Shown here piece by piece: positions 54,585 through 62,389 of a stretch of DNA of 64,000 nucleotides. The DNA lies in contig CALWUJ010000001.1 in NCBI GenBank assembly GCA_944384725.1, positions 1 to 64,000 of the forward strand. Reading direction: 5' to 3'. How positions within the stretch are numbered: position 1 is the first letter of the stretch; each line of letters begins with the position of its first letter. The notes beneath the pieces were generated by a model, which saw nothing but the letters and a program-made list of their open reading frames with translations, searched no databases and was not told the DNA's origin. Source of the stretch: an uncultured Agathobaculum sp. (GTDB taxonomy: Bacteria > Bacillota > Clostridia > Oscillospirales > Butyricicoccaceae). The translations under genes were made by a program, and so were the position numbers.

Positions 54585-54646
54585 AGCCATATCCTCCTGT
54601 TTTCTTGTAGTTCTTGTACAAAAACCATATTCATTTCCCAAAATAC

Positions 54647-54675
54647 ATTGTATAATATTTCCGCTCTTTCGTCAA
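54647..54675 (-). promoter_or_regulatory. Promoter of ptsI
   Basis: Minus-strand TTGACG (54675..54670), 17-bp spacer, TACAAT (54652..54647). Confidence 0.8.
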
Positions 54676-54794
54676 GTGTACGGGCCATTTTTCAGAAAAC
54701 TTGGAAGAATTGAAAAATTTCTGTGCCGATTCGCCGGTTTTCTGCTATACTTATACCATTCTACATATGATCTTCTACAGGAGGAATGACAACC

Positions 54795-56105
54795 ATGGCA
54801 AACCGCTGCACCCATATTCCTGAAATTATGCTGCCCCGCGAGGGCACGGATCTTTCCAAATGGGCGGTCATCGCCTGCGACCAATACACTTCCCAGCCCG
54901 AATACTGGGCGGAAACCGACCGCACGGTTGGCGATGCTCCCTCCACGCTGCGCCTGACGCTGCCGGAAGTCTATCTGGAAGAGGACGACGTTGCCGAACG
55001 CACGGAGAAAATCCACCGCACCATGCACCAGTATATCGAGGACGGCACATTGCGCACGTTGCCCGCAGGCGTCATCCTGACCGAGCGTTGGTCCGGCGGC
55101 TCCTGCCCACGCCGCGGCATCGTGATGGCGGTCGATCTGGAAGCCTATGAATACACCCCCGGCTCTGCATCGCTCATCCGCCCGACCGAAAAGACGGTAG
55201 TGGAACGCATCCCGCCGCGTCTCAAGGTCCGTCAGGGTGCATGCATGGAGCTGCCGCATATCATGATCCTGATCGACGATCCCGCCCGCAAGATCATCGA
55301 ACCACTGTTTGACCAGACCGCAGAGCTGGGAAAGGTCTATGACACCGATCTGATGCAGAACGGCGGCCACATCACTGGCTGGTTCATCCCCAAGGGCGTA
55401 CAGACCGACGCAATCGAAGCCGGTCTGGAAGCGCTGTGCGACCGTGAAACCTTCAATCAGAAATATGGCTGCACCGATGCACAGGCTCTCCTGCCCTATG
55501 CCGTCGGTGACGGCAACCACTCGATGGCGACTGCCAAAGCCTACTGGGAAGAAGTCAAGGCCGGACTGTCCGCCGAGGAGCAGGCTACCCATCCCGCACG
55601 CTTTGTGCTGGTCGAGGTCGTCAATATCCACGATGAAAGCCTGATTATCGAGCCGATTCACCGCATTCTGTTCGGTGTGAATGCCGATGAGATGCTGCAC
55701 GATCTGATTGCGTTCTATCAAGCGCAAGGCTGCAAGGCCTATGTTGCGGACAAAGCGCCCACAGATGCATCAGCGCATTGTTTCCCGTTCTGTGCAGCGG
55801 AAAAGTCCGGCGTGCTGGTAGTCGAAAATCCCAAGTGGTCTATCCCGGTTGCTACCATGCAGACCGCGCTCGACGCTTGTCTGGAACAGAACCCGTCCGC
55901 GCGCATCGACTACATCCACGGCGAAGATGTAGTAAACGATCTTGCCAAAAAGCCCGGCAATCTTGGCTTTATCCTGCCGGACATTGCCAAGAACGATCTG
56001 TTCCGCGGCGTTGTCTTTGATGGCGTTTTGCCGCGCAAAACTTTCTCCATGGGCGAAGCACACGAAAAGCGCTACTACATGGAAGCCAAGACAATCGTTA
56101 AGTAA
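54795..56105 (+). CDS. DUF1015-domain protein
   Basis: 436-residue soluble protein of the DUF1015 family (HIPEIMLPREG at the start, VGDGNHSMATAKAYWE in the middle, GFILPDIAKNDLF near the end). Function is unknown; the conserved GDGNHS resembles a metal or phosphate site. The ATG at 54795 is preferred because AGGAGG is about 10 nt upstream; the ATG at 54786 would be too close. Divergent from ptsI. Confidence 0.9.
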   Translation: MANRCTHIPEIMLPREGTDLSKWAVIACDQYTSQPEYWAETDRTVGDAPSTLRLTLPEVYLEEDDVAERTEKIHRTMHQYIEDGTLRTLPAGVILTERWSGGSCPRRGIVMAVDLEAYEYTPGSASLIRPTEKTVVERIPPRLKVRQGACMELPHIMILIDDPARKIIEPLFDQTAELGKVYDTDLMQNGGHITGWFIPKGVQTDAIEAGLEALCDRETFNQKYGCTDAQALLPYAVGDGNHSMATAKAYWEEVKAGLSAEEQATHPARFVLVEVVNIHDESLIIEPIHRILFGVNADEMLHDLIAFYQAQGCKAYVADKAPTDASAHCFPFCAAEKSGVLVVENPKWSIPVATMQTALDACLEQNPSARIDYIHGEDVVNDLAKKPGNLGFILPDIAKNDLFRGVVFDGVLPRKTFSMGEAHEKRYYMEAKTIVK

Positions 56106-56691
56106 TCGCCTGATTATCATTGGACGCAGCTGCATCAGCTGCGTCCTTTTTCGTCCAGTCGAGGATAGCCTCGTCCCTTTCCACCCGGCACAGCACAAAC
56201 GCAGGCGCAAGCGCGAATGGCCGGTCGGATGCAAAGGGACAATGCAGGCGCAAGCCCTCCTGCCTGCGCTCTGCCTGCACTTCCCCGCCGTCCAGCAGTG
56301 CATCCAGCACCGCATCGCCTGTTTGCAACGGTGGTTTTGCATTGTCCGAGGTCTGAGATGGCACATCGGCTTGTAAAGGTTGCTCTGTCTCCGTCGCAGC
56401 AGCATCTTTTTGATGGGGATGCTCCGCCAGATAAAACGCTTTGGGCAGATCATTCATGCATCCCGTCGCTTTGAGCGTCTCCTTGGATAAATGTCGCCGC
56501 AGACGCAGCCTGCCGTTTTCCGGTGCAGGTAAACCCACGAGCAGAGGTTCGCCGCCGGTCTCTCCATAGCAGCGCAGCAACGGTGCATCGGGCGGCATTG
56601 CGCAATCCACCTCAATCTGCACACCATATGCATCCGGCTCCCATATCAGCCAACCTGCCGGCTCGCCCGCATAGTTTACCGCCGCCCGCAT
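56098..56691 (-). CDS. Hypothetical protein (197 aa)
   Basis: Starts at an ATG after GAGGAGGTGCGGCA. The N-terminal part (about 1-85) reads GEPAGWLIWEPDAYGVQIEVDC and looks like a beta-rich module; a Gln/Thr/Pro-rich linker (about 95-125) leads to a second beta-rich part (LRLHCPFASDRPFALAPAFVLCRVE). No family recognised. The last 8 bp overlap the converging DUF1015 gene, whose terminator lies in the 3' end of this coding region. Confidence 0.65.
   Translation of the reverse strand: MRAAVNYAGEPAGWLIWEPDAYGVQIEVDCAMPPDAPLLRCYGETGGEPLLVGLPAPENGRLRLRRHLSKETLKATGCMNDLPKAFYLAEHPHQKDAAATETEQPLQADVPSQTSDNAKPPLQTGDAVLDALLDGGEVQAERRQEGLRLHCPFASDRPFALAPAFVLCRVERDEAILDWTKKDAADAAASNDNQAIT
56122..56151 (+). 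terminator. DUF1015 terminator inside the converging gene
   Basis: Perfect 11-bp stem GGACGCAGCTG/CAGCTGCGTCC (56122-56132 with 56136-56146), loop CAT, then TTTTT. It overlaps codons for KKDAADAAA of the minus-strand gene. Confidence 0.85.
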
Positions 56692-56710
56692 TGCCGCACC
56701 TCCTCAAAAA

Positions 56711-56741
56711 AACGCGTATCCCATAACAGGATACGCGTTTT
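56711..56741. terminator. Terminator after the EndoA-type toxin gene
   Basis: 11-bp stem AACGCGTATCC/GGATACGCGTT (56711-56721 with 56729-56739) with flanking A and T runs; works on the minus strand after ndoA. Confidence 0.85.
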
Positions 56742-56758
56742 GTTTTGCGGATATGCCC

Positions 56759-57121
56759 TCAGCCCTGCACCGAACCCAGACCGAAACTGACCGCCAATGC
56801 TTCGTCCACATGACGCATCGCTTTTTCATCCAACGATCCCATTTTCTCGCGCAGCCGCCGCTTATCCAGCGTGCGGATCTGCTCAGTCAGGATGATGGAA
56901 TCCTTGGTCAGGCCGTAATTGGGCGCGCCGAGCGTAATATGCGTCGGCATTTTGGCCTTGTTGATCTGCGATGTAATGGCGGCGGCGATCACGGTCGGAC
57001 TGTACCGGTTGCCCACATTGTTCTGTACGATCAGCACCGGGCGGATACCGCCCTGTTCACTGCCGACCACCGGGCTGAGATCGGCATAGTAAATATCTCC
57101 CCGTTTGATGCTGGTATCCAC
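56759..57121 (-). CDS. ndoA: EndoA/MazF-type mRNA interferase (PemK family)
   Basis: 120-residue toxin-fold endoribonuclease: [46 protein letters not shown] and [17 protein letters not shown] match EndoA of Bacillus. A GTG start at 57121 follows GGAG. The 152-bp gap to alr holds a promoter and a stem-loop but no reading frame for a MazE/EndoAI antitoxin. The alr-ndoA adjacency is conserved in Firmicutes, usually with the antitoxin between them. Confidence 0.93.
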   Translation of the reverse strand: MDTSIKRGDIYYADLSPVVGSEQGGIRPVLIVQNNVGNRYSPTVIAAAITSQINKAKMPTHITLGAPNYGLTKDSIILTEQIRTLDKRRLREKMGSLDEKAMRHVDEALAVSFGLGSVQG

Positions 57122-57191
57122 GTTGGTTCACACTCCGATGAAATAGATTTGCGGTTTGTCCGCAAACCTATTTTCCCCGCGCTGCGAAAAA

Positions 57192-57220
57192 ATATAACAG
57201 CTGTCTGTCATTTCGCGCAA
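57192..57220 (-). promoter_or_regulatory. Promoter of ndoA
   Basis: Minus-strand TTGCGC (57220..57215), 17-bp spacer, TTATAT (57197..57192). A stem-loop (AATAGGTTTGCGG arm, 57139-57170) lies between it and the start codon. Confidence 0.6.
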
Positions 57221-57273
57221 GCATGGGTGGGAATTTCTTCCCGTTTCATCTTATGCAGCATAGCATCCCATCG

Positions 57274-58395
57274 TCAATCCTGATAGAACCGCGGCACACG
57301 GCTGCTGGCCGCGCAGATGACCTCATACGAAATGGTTCCCGCGGCTTCTGCGGTGTCCTCCGCCGTCCAGACCTCCGGTCCGAATACCGTCACCTCATCG
57401 CCGCGGCGTACTTCCACACCATCCGGCACGCGCACCATGCACATATCCATGCAAATGCGGCCGAGTACCGGCGCTTTTTGTCCGCCCAGCACCACATGCG
57501 CCTTACCTGAACCAGCGCGCAAAAAACCGTCGGCATAGCCAATCGAAACCACCGCCACCCGGGTCGGCTCGTCCGTTTCATAAGTACGGCCATAGCTGAC
57601 CGTAGTATGCGCCGGAATGTCGCGCACCTGCACCACCCGCGCCTTGACCGTCATGGCGGGACGCAGATCAAGCACAGGCGGCACGGACGCATCCGGCCGA
57701 CAACCGTACAGGATGATACCCGCACGCGTCATCGTACAGTGCATGCGTTCATAGCTCTGGATCGCACCACTGTTGGCACAGTGCCGCAGAGGCAATTCCA
57801 GCCCGTGCGCTGCCAAATCATTGCACACATCGGCAAAACGCTGGTACTGCAATTCGGTATAGGCTTCACCCTCCGGCACATCCGATACCGCAAAATGCGT
57901 AAAAATGCCCTCGGATACCAGTCCCGGCAGGGCAGCACATGCTTCGATCTTGCGCACAGTCTGCTCGCGCTCCCATGCGGGAAAGCCCAGACGGGTCATG
58001 CCGGTATCCAGCTTATAATGAACCGTCAATTTTTCTCCGGTACGCACCGCTGCATCACTGAGCAGCTGCGCCGTTTCCTCATCGTATACCGGCGCGGTAA
58101 TATGCTGCCGTGCGATGGTATCCATATCTGCTTCATCCACATATCCCAGAATCAAAATGGGCTTTGTGATGCCGTTTTCGCGCAGCTCCACCGCCTCTGG
58201 TACGGTCGCTGCCGCAAAATACGGCGCGCCCATCGCCTGCAAGTGCTGCGCGACCGGCACCGCACCATGTCCATATGCATCCGCTTTGACCACGCACAGC
58301 ACTGGCGATTTCGCCTGCTGACAGATCATACAGTAATTGTGTTCGATCGCGCCCAAATCCACTTCGGCCCAGGCGCGGTGTTTACTCGGCTTCAT
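57274..58395 (-). CDS. alr: Alanine racemase
   Basis: PLP enzyme making D-alanine for peptidoglycan. The 373-residue protein has the PLP lysine in VVKADAYGHG (K37), KLDTGMTRLGF, HCANSGA and the C-terminal catalytic-Tyr region with GRICMDMCMV. The ATG at 58395 is used, with GGGG about 12 nt upstream; the ATG at 58407 directly abuts that GGGG, so the choice is uncertain by four residues. Confidence 0.96.
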   Translation of the reverse strand: MKPSKHRAWAEVDLGAIEHNYCMICQQAKSPVLCVVKADAYGHGAVPVAQHLQAMGAPYFAAATVPEAVELRENGITKPILILGYVDEADMDTIARQHITAPVYDEETAQLLSDAAVRTGEKLTVHYKLDTGMTRLGFPAWEREQTVRKIEACAALPGLVSEGIFTHFAVSDVPEGEAYTELQYQRFADVCNDLAAHGLELPLRHCANSGAIQSYERMHCTMTRAGIILYGCRPDASVPPVLDLRPAMTVKARVVQVRDIPAHTTVSYGRTYETDEPTRVAVVSIGYADGFLRAGSGKAHVVLGGQKAPVLGRICMDMCMVRVPDGVEVRRGDEVTVFGPEVWTAEDTAEAAGTISYEVICAASSRVPRFYQD

Positions 58396-58415
58396 TTCGT
58401 TATTCATCCCCAGAT

Positions 58416-58994
58416 TTATGTTTCCCGGTACGATGCCACCTGAATTTGCAGCACCCGCTCGCCGTCCGCATACAGTTCGGCGCAGACCAGCTGGTATCCC
58501 TGTTCGGTGAGCCATACCTGTTTTTCGACCTTCCCATCGTCGCCGTCCTGCTCATAGCGCAGCGCCAGCAGATCCACGCCGCCCGTTCTCTCCGTCCAGA
58601 CCTGTGCAGGTTCTGCACTGCGCAAATCATCCAGTAGGCAGAACAGCGCATCCGCAGGCGTCAAGCCCGTGCGCTGCGGCATAGCGTCATCCAGTTCGAG
58701 GCCGTCATACTGCAAAACGAAGGACGCACTGTCTGTCCCTGCGATCGTGCCGCCGATGCCGGCGAGACTCTCCGGCGCGGTGATGGTGAAAGTGTCGTTA
58801 TCTTTTTTATTATAAACGTAATCCACTTCATATTCCAGTACCGATTGCTCCAAATCGGACAAAATTTTCAAATGCGCTTCAAATCCGGCGAGTTCCTCGA
58901 AATGGGCACGCACAGATGATCCGTCTGCCGCTGTACTGCCGCCGCAGCCGGATAACAGCACCAACAGCATGGCCATACAAAATATCCGTTTCAG
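58416..58994 (-). CDS. Small lipoprotein, unknown function
   Basis: About 192 residues with a lipoprotein signal (KRIFCMAMLLVLLSGC, lipobox LSGC). The mature part resembles outer-membrane-lipoprotein-carrier or LolA/GerS-like beta-rich folds only loosely (YEVDYVYNKKDNDTFTITAPESLAGIGGTI). A CTG start at 58994 is inferred because AGGGAG lies 7 nt upstream and gives a normal basic n-region; the ATG at 58976 would lose it. The upstream nnrD stop is 1 bp away. GerS-like lipoproteins act in spore germination, but this is only a possibility here. Confidence 0.7.
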   Translation of the reverse strand: MKRIFCMAMLLVLLSGCGGSTAADGSSVRAHFEELAGFEAHLKILSDLEQSVLEYEVDYVYNKKDNDTFTITAPESLAGIGGTIAGTDSASFVLQYDGLELDDAMPQRTGLTPADALFCLLDDLRSAEPAQVWTERTGGVDLLALRYEQDGDDGKVEKQVWLTEQGYQLVCAELYADGERVLQIQVASYRET

Positions 58995-58995
58995 G

Positions 58996-59874
58996 TCACC
59001 ACTCCCTTGTATTGTACCGTTTGAGCAGTCCCGGCAGCTCACACAGCATATCCCCCGGTGTCATACCGTATTCGCTCAGTCGGTTCGCAGCGGCATCTCC
59101 CGCGCGCCCGTGCAGCCATGCAGCGGCGCAAGCCGCCTGCACCGGCGCAATCCCCTGTCCGCACAGCGATACCAACATACCCGCCAGCACATCCCCGCTG
59201 CCGCCCTTCGCCATGCCGGGATTGCCTGAGTGATTGCGGTACATTGTGCCGTCCGGCGCAAAAATACATGTGCGGTGACCTTTGTAGAGCAAAATACAGC
59301 GGTTTTCCTGTGCAAACGCGGCTAACTCTTCAGTTTCTGGCTGTCTGATACCACCCAGTCGTGCAAACTCAGCGGCATGTGGAGTCAACACGACCGGCTG
59401 CGCCGTCTGCCGTAATACATCTTTATGCGCGGAAAGCGCATTTATGCCGTCCGCATCCAAAACAATCGGGCATGTTATTGTTTGCAGCAAACTGCAAACA
59501 ATCTCTGTCACCGCGTCCGGGCGTCCCAACCCGCACCCAATCAGCACCGCATCTGCACGAGCAGCCAGATCAATCAGAACAGGGAGAGCTTCGTGCGACA
59601 GCATACCGTCCGCATCGCACGGCATAGGCCGCACGACCGGCTCATTCAGCTTGACTGCCAGCACCGGCCAAGCTTTTTCGGGTGTTGCCAGCGTCACTAC
59701 GCCGCTGCCCATGCGCACTGCGCCCTGCGCGGCAAAATACGCGGCTCCCGTATAGCCCGCCGAGCCGCATATGCACAATACACGCCCAAACACATTTTTA
59801 TCCGCGTCCGGTTTCCTGCGCGGCATGATTTCGTCCACATACGCCTGATTGATCTCGATAAACGTTTCCGCCAT
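58996..59874 (-). CDS. nnrD: ADP-dependent NAD(P)H-hydrate dehydratase
   Basis: Repairs hydrated NAD(P)H. The 292-residue protein has the ribokinase-like fold with CGSAGYTGAAYFAA, LDADGINAL, TPHAAEFARL and the signature GMAKGGSGDVLAG. The fused N-terminal epimerase (NnrE) found in many bacteria is absent, so the epimerase, if present, is elsewhere. The ATG at 59874 follows AGGAGCGG. Confidence 0.93.
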   Translation of the reverse strand: MAETFIEINQAYVDEIMPRRKPDADKNVFGRVLCICGSAGYTGAAYFAAQGAVRMGSGVVTLATPEKAWPVLAVKLNEPVVRPMPCDADGMLSHEALPVLIDLAARADAVLIGCGLGRPDAVTEIVCSLLQTITCPIVLDADGINALSAHKDVLRQTAQPVVLTPHAAEFARLGGIRQPETEELAAFAQENRCILLYKGHRTCIFAPDGTMYRNHSGNPGMAKGGSGDVLAGMLVSLCGQGIAPVQAACAAAWLHGRAGDAAANRLSEYGMTPGDMLCELPGLLKRYNTREW

Positions 59875-60020
59875 ATCGCATCCGCTCCTGTTTCTGCTTT
59901 TTTCTGTTTTCAGCATAGCACTCTGCCGCACCTCGCGTCAAGAAACACGCAGAACTTTGCCCGTCCTCCGTGTCCCGTCCCAGCATCCAGCCGAATACAA
60001 TGAACCGAGGAGGTGATTTT

Positions 60021-60593
60021 TTGCCCATCCGTATTTTCATTGACCCGGGACACAATCCGACCGGCCCGAACACCGGCGCAGAAGGCAACGGACTGCGCGA
60101 GCAGGACGTCAACTTCGAGGTCAGCATGTATCTTGCCGACTTACTGCGTGCCGACCCGCGCTTCGCTGTACGGCTGAGCCGCAACACGCCGACCGAAATC
60201 CTCGGCACGAGCAACGCGACCAGCCTTGCCATGCGCGTCAATATGGCCAACAGCTGGCCCGCGGATTACTTTATCAGCATCCACTGCAATTCCAACGTCA
60301 ACCCCGCCATCAACGGCACTGAGGTTTACGTCTACCAGCAGAATACGCAGCCCTACTGGCTGGCGCAGCATGTGCTGCAAGGCATTGTCAACCGTGTCGG
60401 CACCAAGGACAACGGCGTGCGGCTCAATCCCAGTCTGTTCGTATTGCGCCGCACCCGCATGCCCGCCATTCTGGTAGAACTCGCCTATCTGAGCAACGAA
60501 GCGGATGCCCAAAAGCTCAAGAATGATCCCTACGGCTTTGCACAGGGTATCTACAACGGACTGCTGAACTATTTCGGATTCAGCCCGATGTAA
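60021..60593 (+). CDS. N-acetylmuramoyl-L-alanine amidase (Amidase_3) without signal peptide
   Basis: 190-residue zinc amidase. Zinc and catalytic residues: DPGHN (8-12), GLREQDVNFEV, SIHCNSN and ILVELAYLSN. A TTG start at 60021 follows GAGGAGGTGATTTT. The protein begins directly with the catalytic fold (PIRIFIDPGHN), so there is no signal peptide or membrane anchor. Cytoplasmic activity, mother-cell or phage-like release, or non-classical export are all possible. Divergent from nnrD. Confidence 0.9.
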   Translation: MPIRIFIDPGHNPTGPNTGAEGNGLREQDVNFEVSMYLADLLRADPRFAVRLSRNTPTEILGTSNATSLAMRVNMANSWPADYFISIHCNSNVNPAINGTEVYVYQQNTQPYWLAQHVLQGIVNRVGTKDNGVRLNPSLFVLRRTRMPAILVELAYLSNEADAQKLKNDPYGFAQGIYNGLLNYFGFSPM

Positions 60594-60595
60594 TC

Positions 60596-60627
60596 AAAAA
60601 GGTCTTGCCCGAAGGCAAGACCTTTTT
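60596..60627. terminator. Bidirectional terminator between amidase and fabG-like genes
   Basis: GGTCTTGCC/GGCAAGACC stem (60601-60609 with 60614-60622), loop CGAA, flanked by A5 and T5. Confidence 0.92.
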
Positions 60628-60650
60628 CTGTCTATCCATTGATCCAGCGG

Positions 60651-61364
60651 TCAAAATCCGCCGGTCACACCAAGCACCTGCCCCGTGATGAACGAAGCGC
60701 GTTCAGTGCAGAGATACAATACGCTTTGTGCAACATCATCTGCCGTGCCTATACGACCGAGCGGTGTTTCCGCTGCCAGTTCGCGCATGGTTTCACCGCT
60801 GTGCATCGCGTTCATATCCGTGTCGATCACACCGGGCGCTACACAATTGACCCGGATACCGCTCGGCCCGAATTCCTGCGCCAGTGACTTGGTCAGTCCA
60901 ATCAGCGCTGCCTTGCTCGCCGCGTAATGGCTTTCGCAAGAAGCACCCATCTGTCCCCAAATGGACGATATCGTCACGATGCTGCCATGCTTCCGGTGCA
61001 GCAGATCGGGCAGTGCCGCGCGAATGGTGCGCACCGCTCCCATCAGGTTGATATCCAGCATGCGCTGCCAATCCTCGTCCGTGATGTCTTGAAACATCTT
61101 TTGTTCCGCAATGCCTGCATTGCATACCACGGCATCCGGCGCACCAAAATGCCCGCGCACCTCGCCAAACGCACGACTGACCGCTTTATCATCACGCAGG
61201 TCGGCGCACAGCGCCAATGCGCCCGTTTGCTCCGCCAGTGCACCGGCCATCTCCCGGCTGACCCGATAGGTAAACGCAACCTGCCAGCCCGCCGCAGCAA
61301 ACGCACGCACACATGCCGCACCGATGCCACGTGAGCCGCCGGTAATGAAAACCGTCTGTGCCAT
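60651..61364 (-). CDS. Short-chain dehydrogenase/reductase (FabG-like)
   Basis: 237-residue SDR: TGGSRGIGAA cofactor loop, NAG, catalytic Ser in SSIWGQMG and YAASKAAL. It is close to 3-oxoacyl-ACP reductases and YmfI, but the place after pfkA does not indicate a pathway. Overlaps the pfkA stop by 1 bp, so coupled translation is likely. Confidence 0.9.
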   Translation of the reverse strand: MAQTVFITGGSRGIGAACVRAFAAAGWQVAFTYRVSREMAGALAEQTGALALCADLRDDKAVSRAFGEVRGHFGAPDAVVCNAGIAEQKMFQDITDEDWQRMLDINLMGAVRTIRAALPDLLHRKHGSIVTISSIWGQMGASCESHYAASKAALIGLTKSLAQEFGPSGIRVNCVAPGVIDTDMNAMHSGETMRELAAETPLGRIGTADDVAQSVLYLCTERASFITGQVLGVTGGF

Positions 61365-62338
61365 CAGATCGCAACCGTCTGCTGCGCTTCAAACAGGCAC
61401 TGGTTGAGATCCTTATCGCGGGACAAACCTTCCTCAATATCCAAATCGGTGACCTGATTGTTGTCAAACACGACCACGCGATTGGTCTTGCCCTCCATCA
61501 GCGCGCGCACCGCAGCATAGCCCATGCGGGTCGCCATGACGCGGTCCTGTGCGGTCGGCGCACCGCCGCGCTGGATGTGGCCCAGAATGGTCACGCGGGT
61601 GTCGATGCCCGTTGCCTCATGGATGTGGTCGGCAACCTCCTGCGCAGAGCCGTAGCCCTCAGCAACAATAATAATATGGTGGTTGCGGCCTTTGATGCGG
61701 CCAACACGCATTTTTTCCACAATATCGGTATCAAAATCCAGCTTACGCTCGGGCAGGCAGATTGCCGTTGCGCCAACTGCACAGCCGACATGCAGCGCCA
61801 AATGGCCTGCACGGCGTCCCATGACCTCGACAACAGAGCAGCGTTCATGCGACTGCATCGTGTCGCGCAGCTTGTCAATGCACTCGATTGCGGTGTTGCA
61901 TGCCGTGTCAAAGCCGATGGTATAATCCGTGCACACGATATCGTTGTCGATCGTGCCGGGCACGCCGATGCACGGAACACCCTTGCGGGAAAGCGCCTGC
62001 GCACCACGGAACGTACCGTCGCCGCCGCAGCAAATCAGGCCGTCAATGCCGAGATATTTGCAGGTGTCCGCCGCCTTTTGCAGACCCTCTTCAGTCATCA
62101 TTTCCTTGCAGCGTGCCGTATACAGCATCGTGCCGCCGCGGCGAATGATGCCGTCCACGCTGCGCGCACCCATCTCAATGATATCGCCATTGATCAGGCC
62201 ACTGTAACCACGACGAATGCCAAGCACGGAAATATCATAAGCGGATGCGGTTCGAACGACCGCACGAATCAATGCGTTCATACCGGGCGCGTCGCCGCCG
62301 CTGGTGAGTACGCCAATTCTACGAATCTGCTTGTCCAT
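61364..62338 (-). CDS. pfkA: ATP-dependent 6-phosphofructokinase
   Basis: Committed step of glycolysis. The 324-residue protein has TSGGDAPGMNA (12-22), GGDGT (105-109; Gly at this place marks the ATP type), PGTIDND (127-133) with the catalytic Asp, and MGRRAGHLAL. It follows dnaE by 51 bp on the same strand, a known Firmicutes order. Confidence 0.98.
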   Translation of the reverse strand: MDKQIRRIGVLTSGGDAPGMNALIRAVVRTASAYDISVLGIRRGYSGLINGDIIEMGARSVDGIIRRGGTMLYTARCKEMMTEEGLQKAADTCKYLGIDGLICCGGDGTFRGAQALSRKGVPCIGVPGTIDNDIVCTDYTIGFDTACNTAIECIDKLRDTMQSHERCSVVEVMGRRAGHLALHVGCAVGATAICLPERKLDFDTDIVEKMRVGRIKGRNHHIIIVAEGYGSAQEVADHIHEATGIDTRVTILGHIQRGGAPTAQDRVMATRMGYAAVRALMEGKTNRVVVFDNNQVTDLDIEEGLSRDKDLNQCLFEAQQTVAI

Positions 62339-62389
62339 AATGAGCCTCCCTGTATCAAACCATAAAATAATTGGCCATAAAAATATGCT

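Noticed and set aside
57122-57273. A short antitoxin gene between alr and ndoA
   Set aside because: No frame of useful length with a ribosome site and no MazE or RHH-like pattern on either strand.
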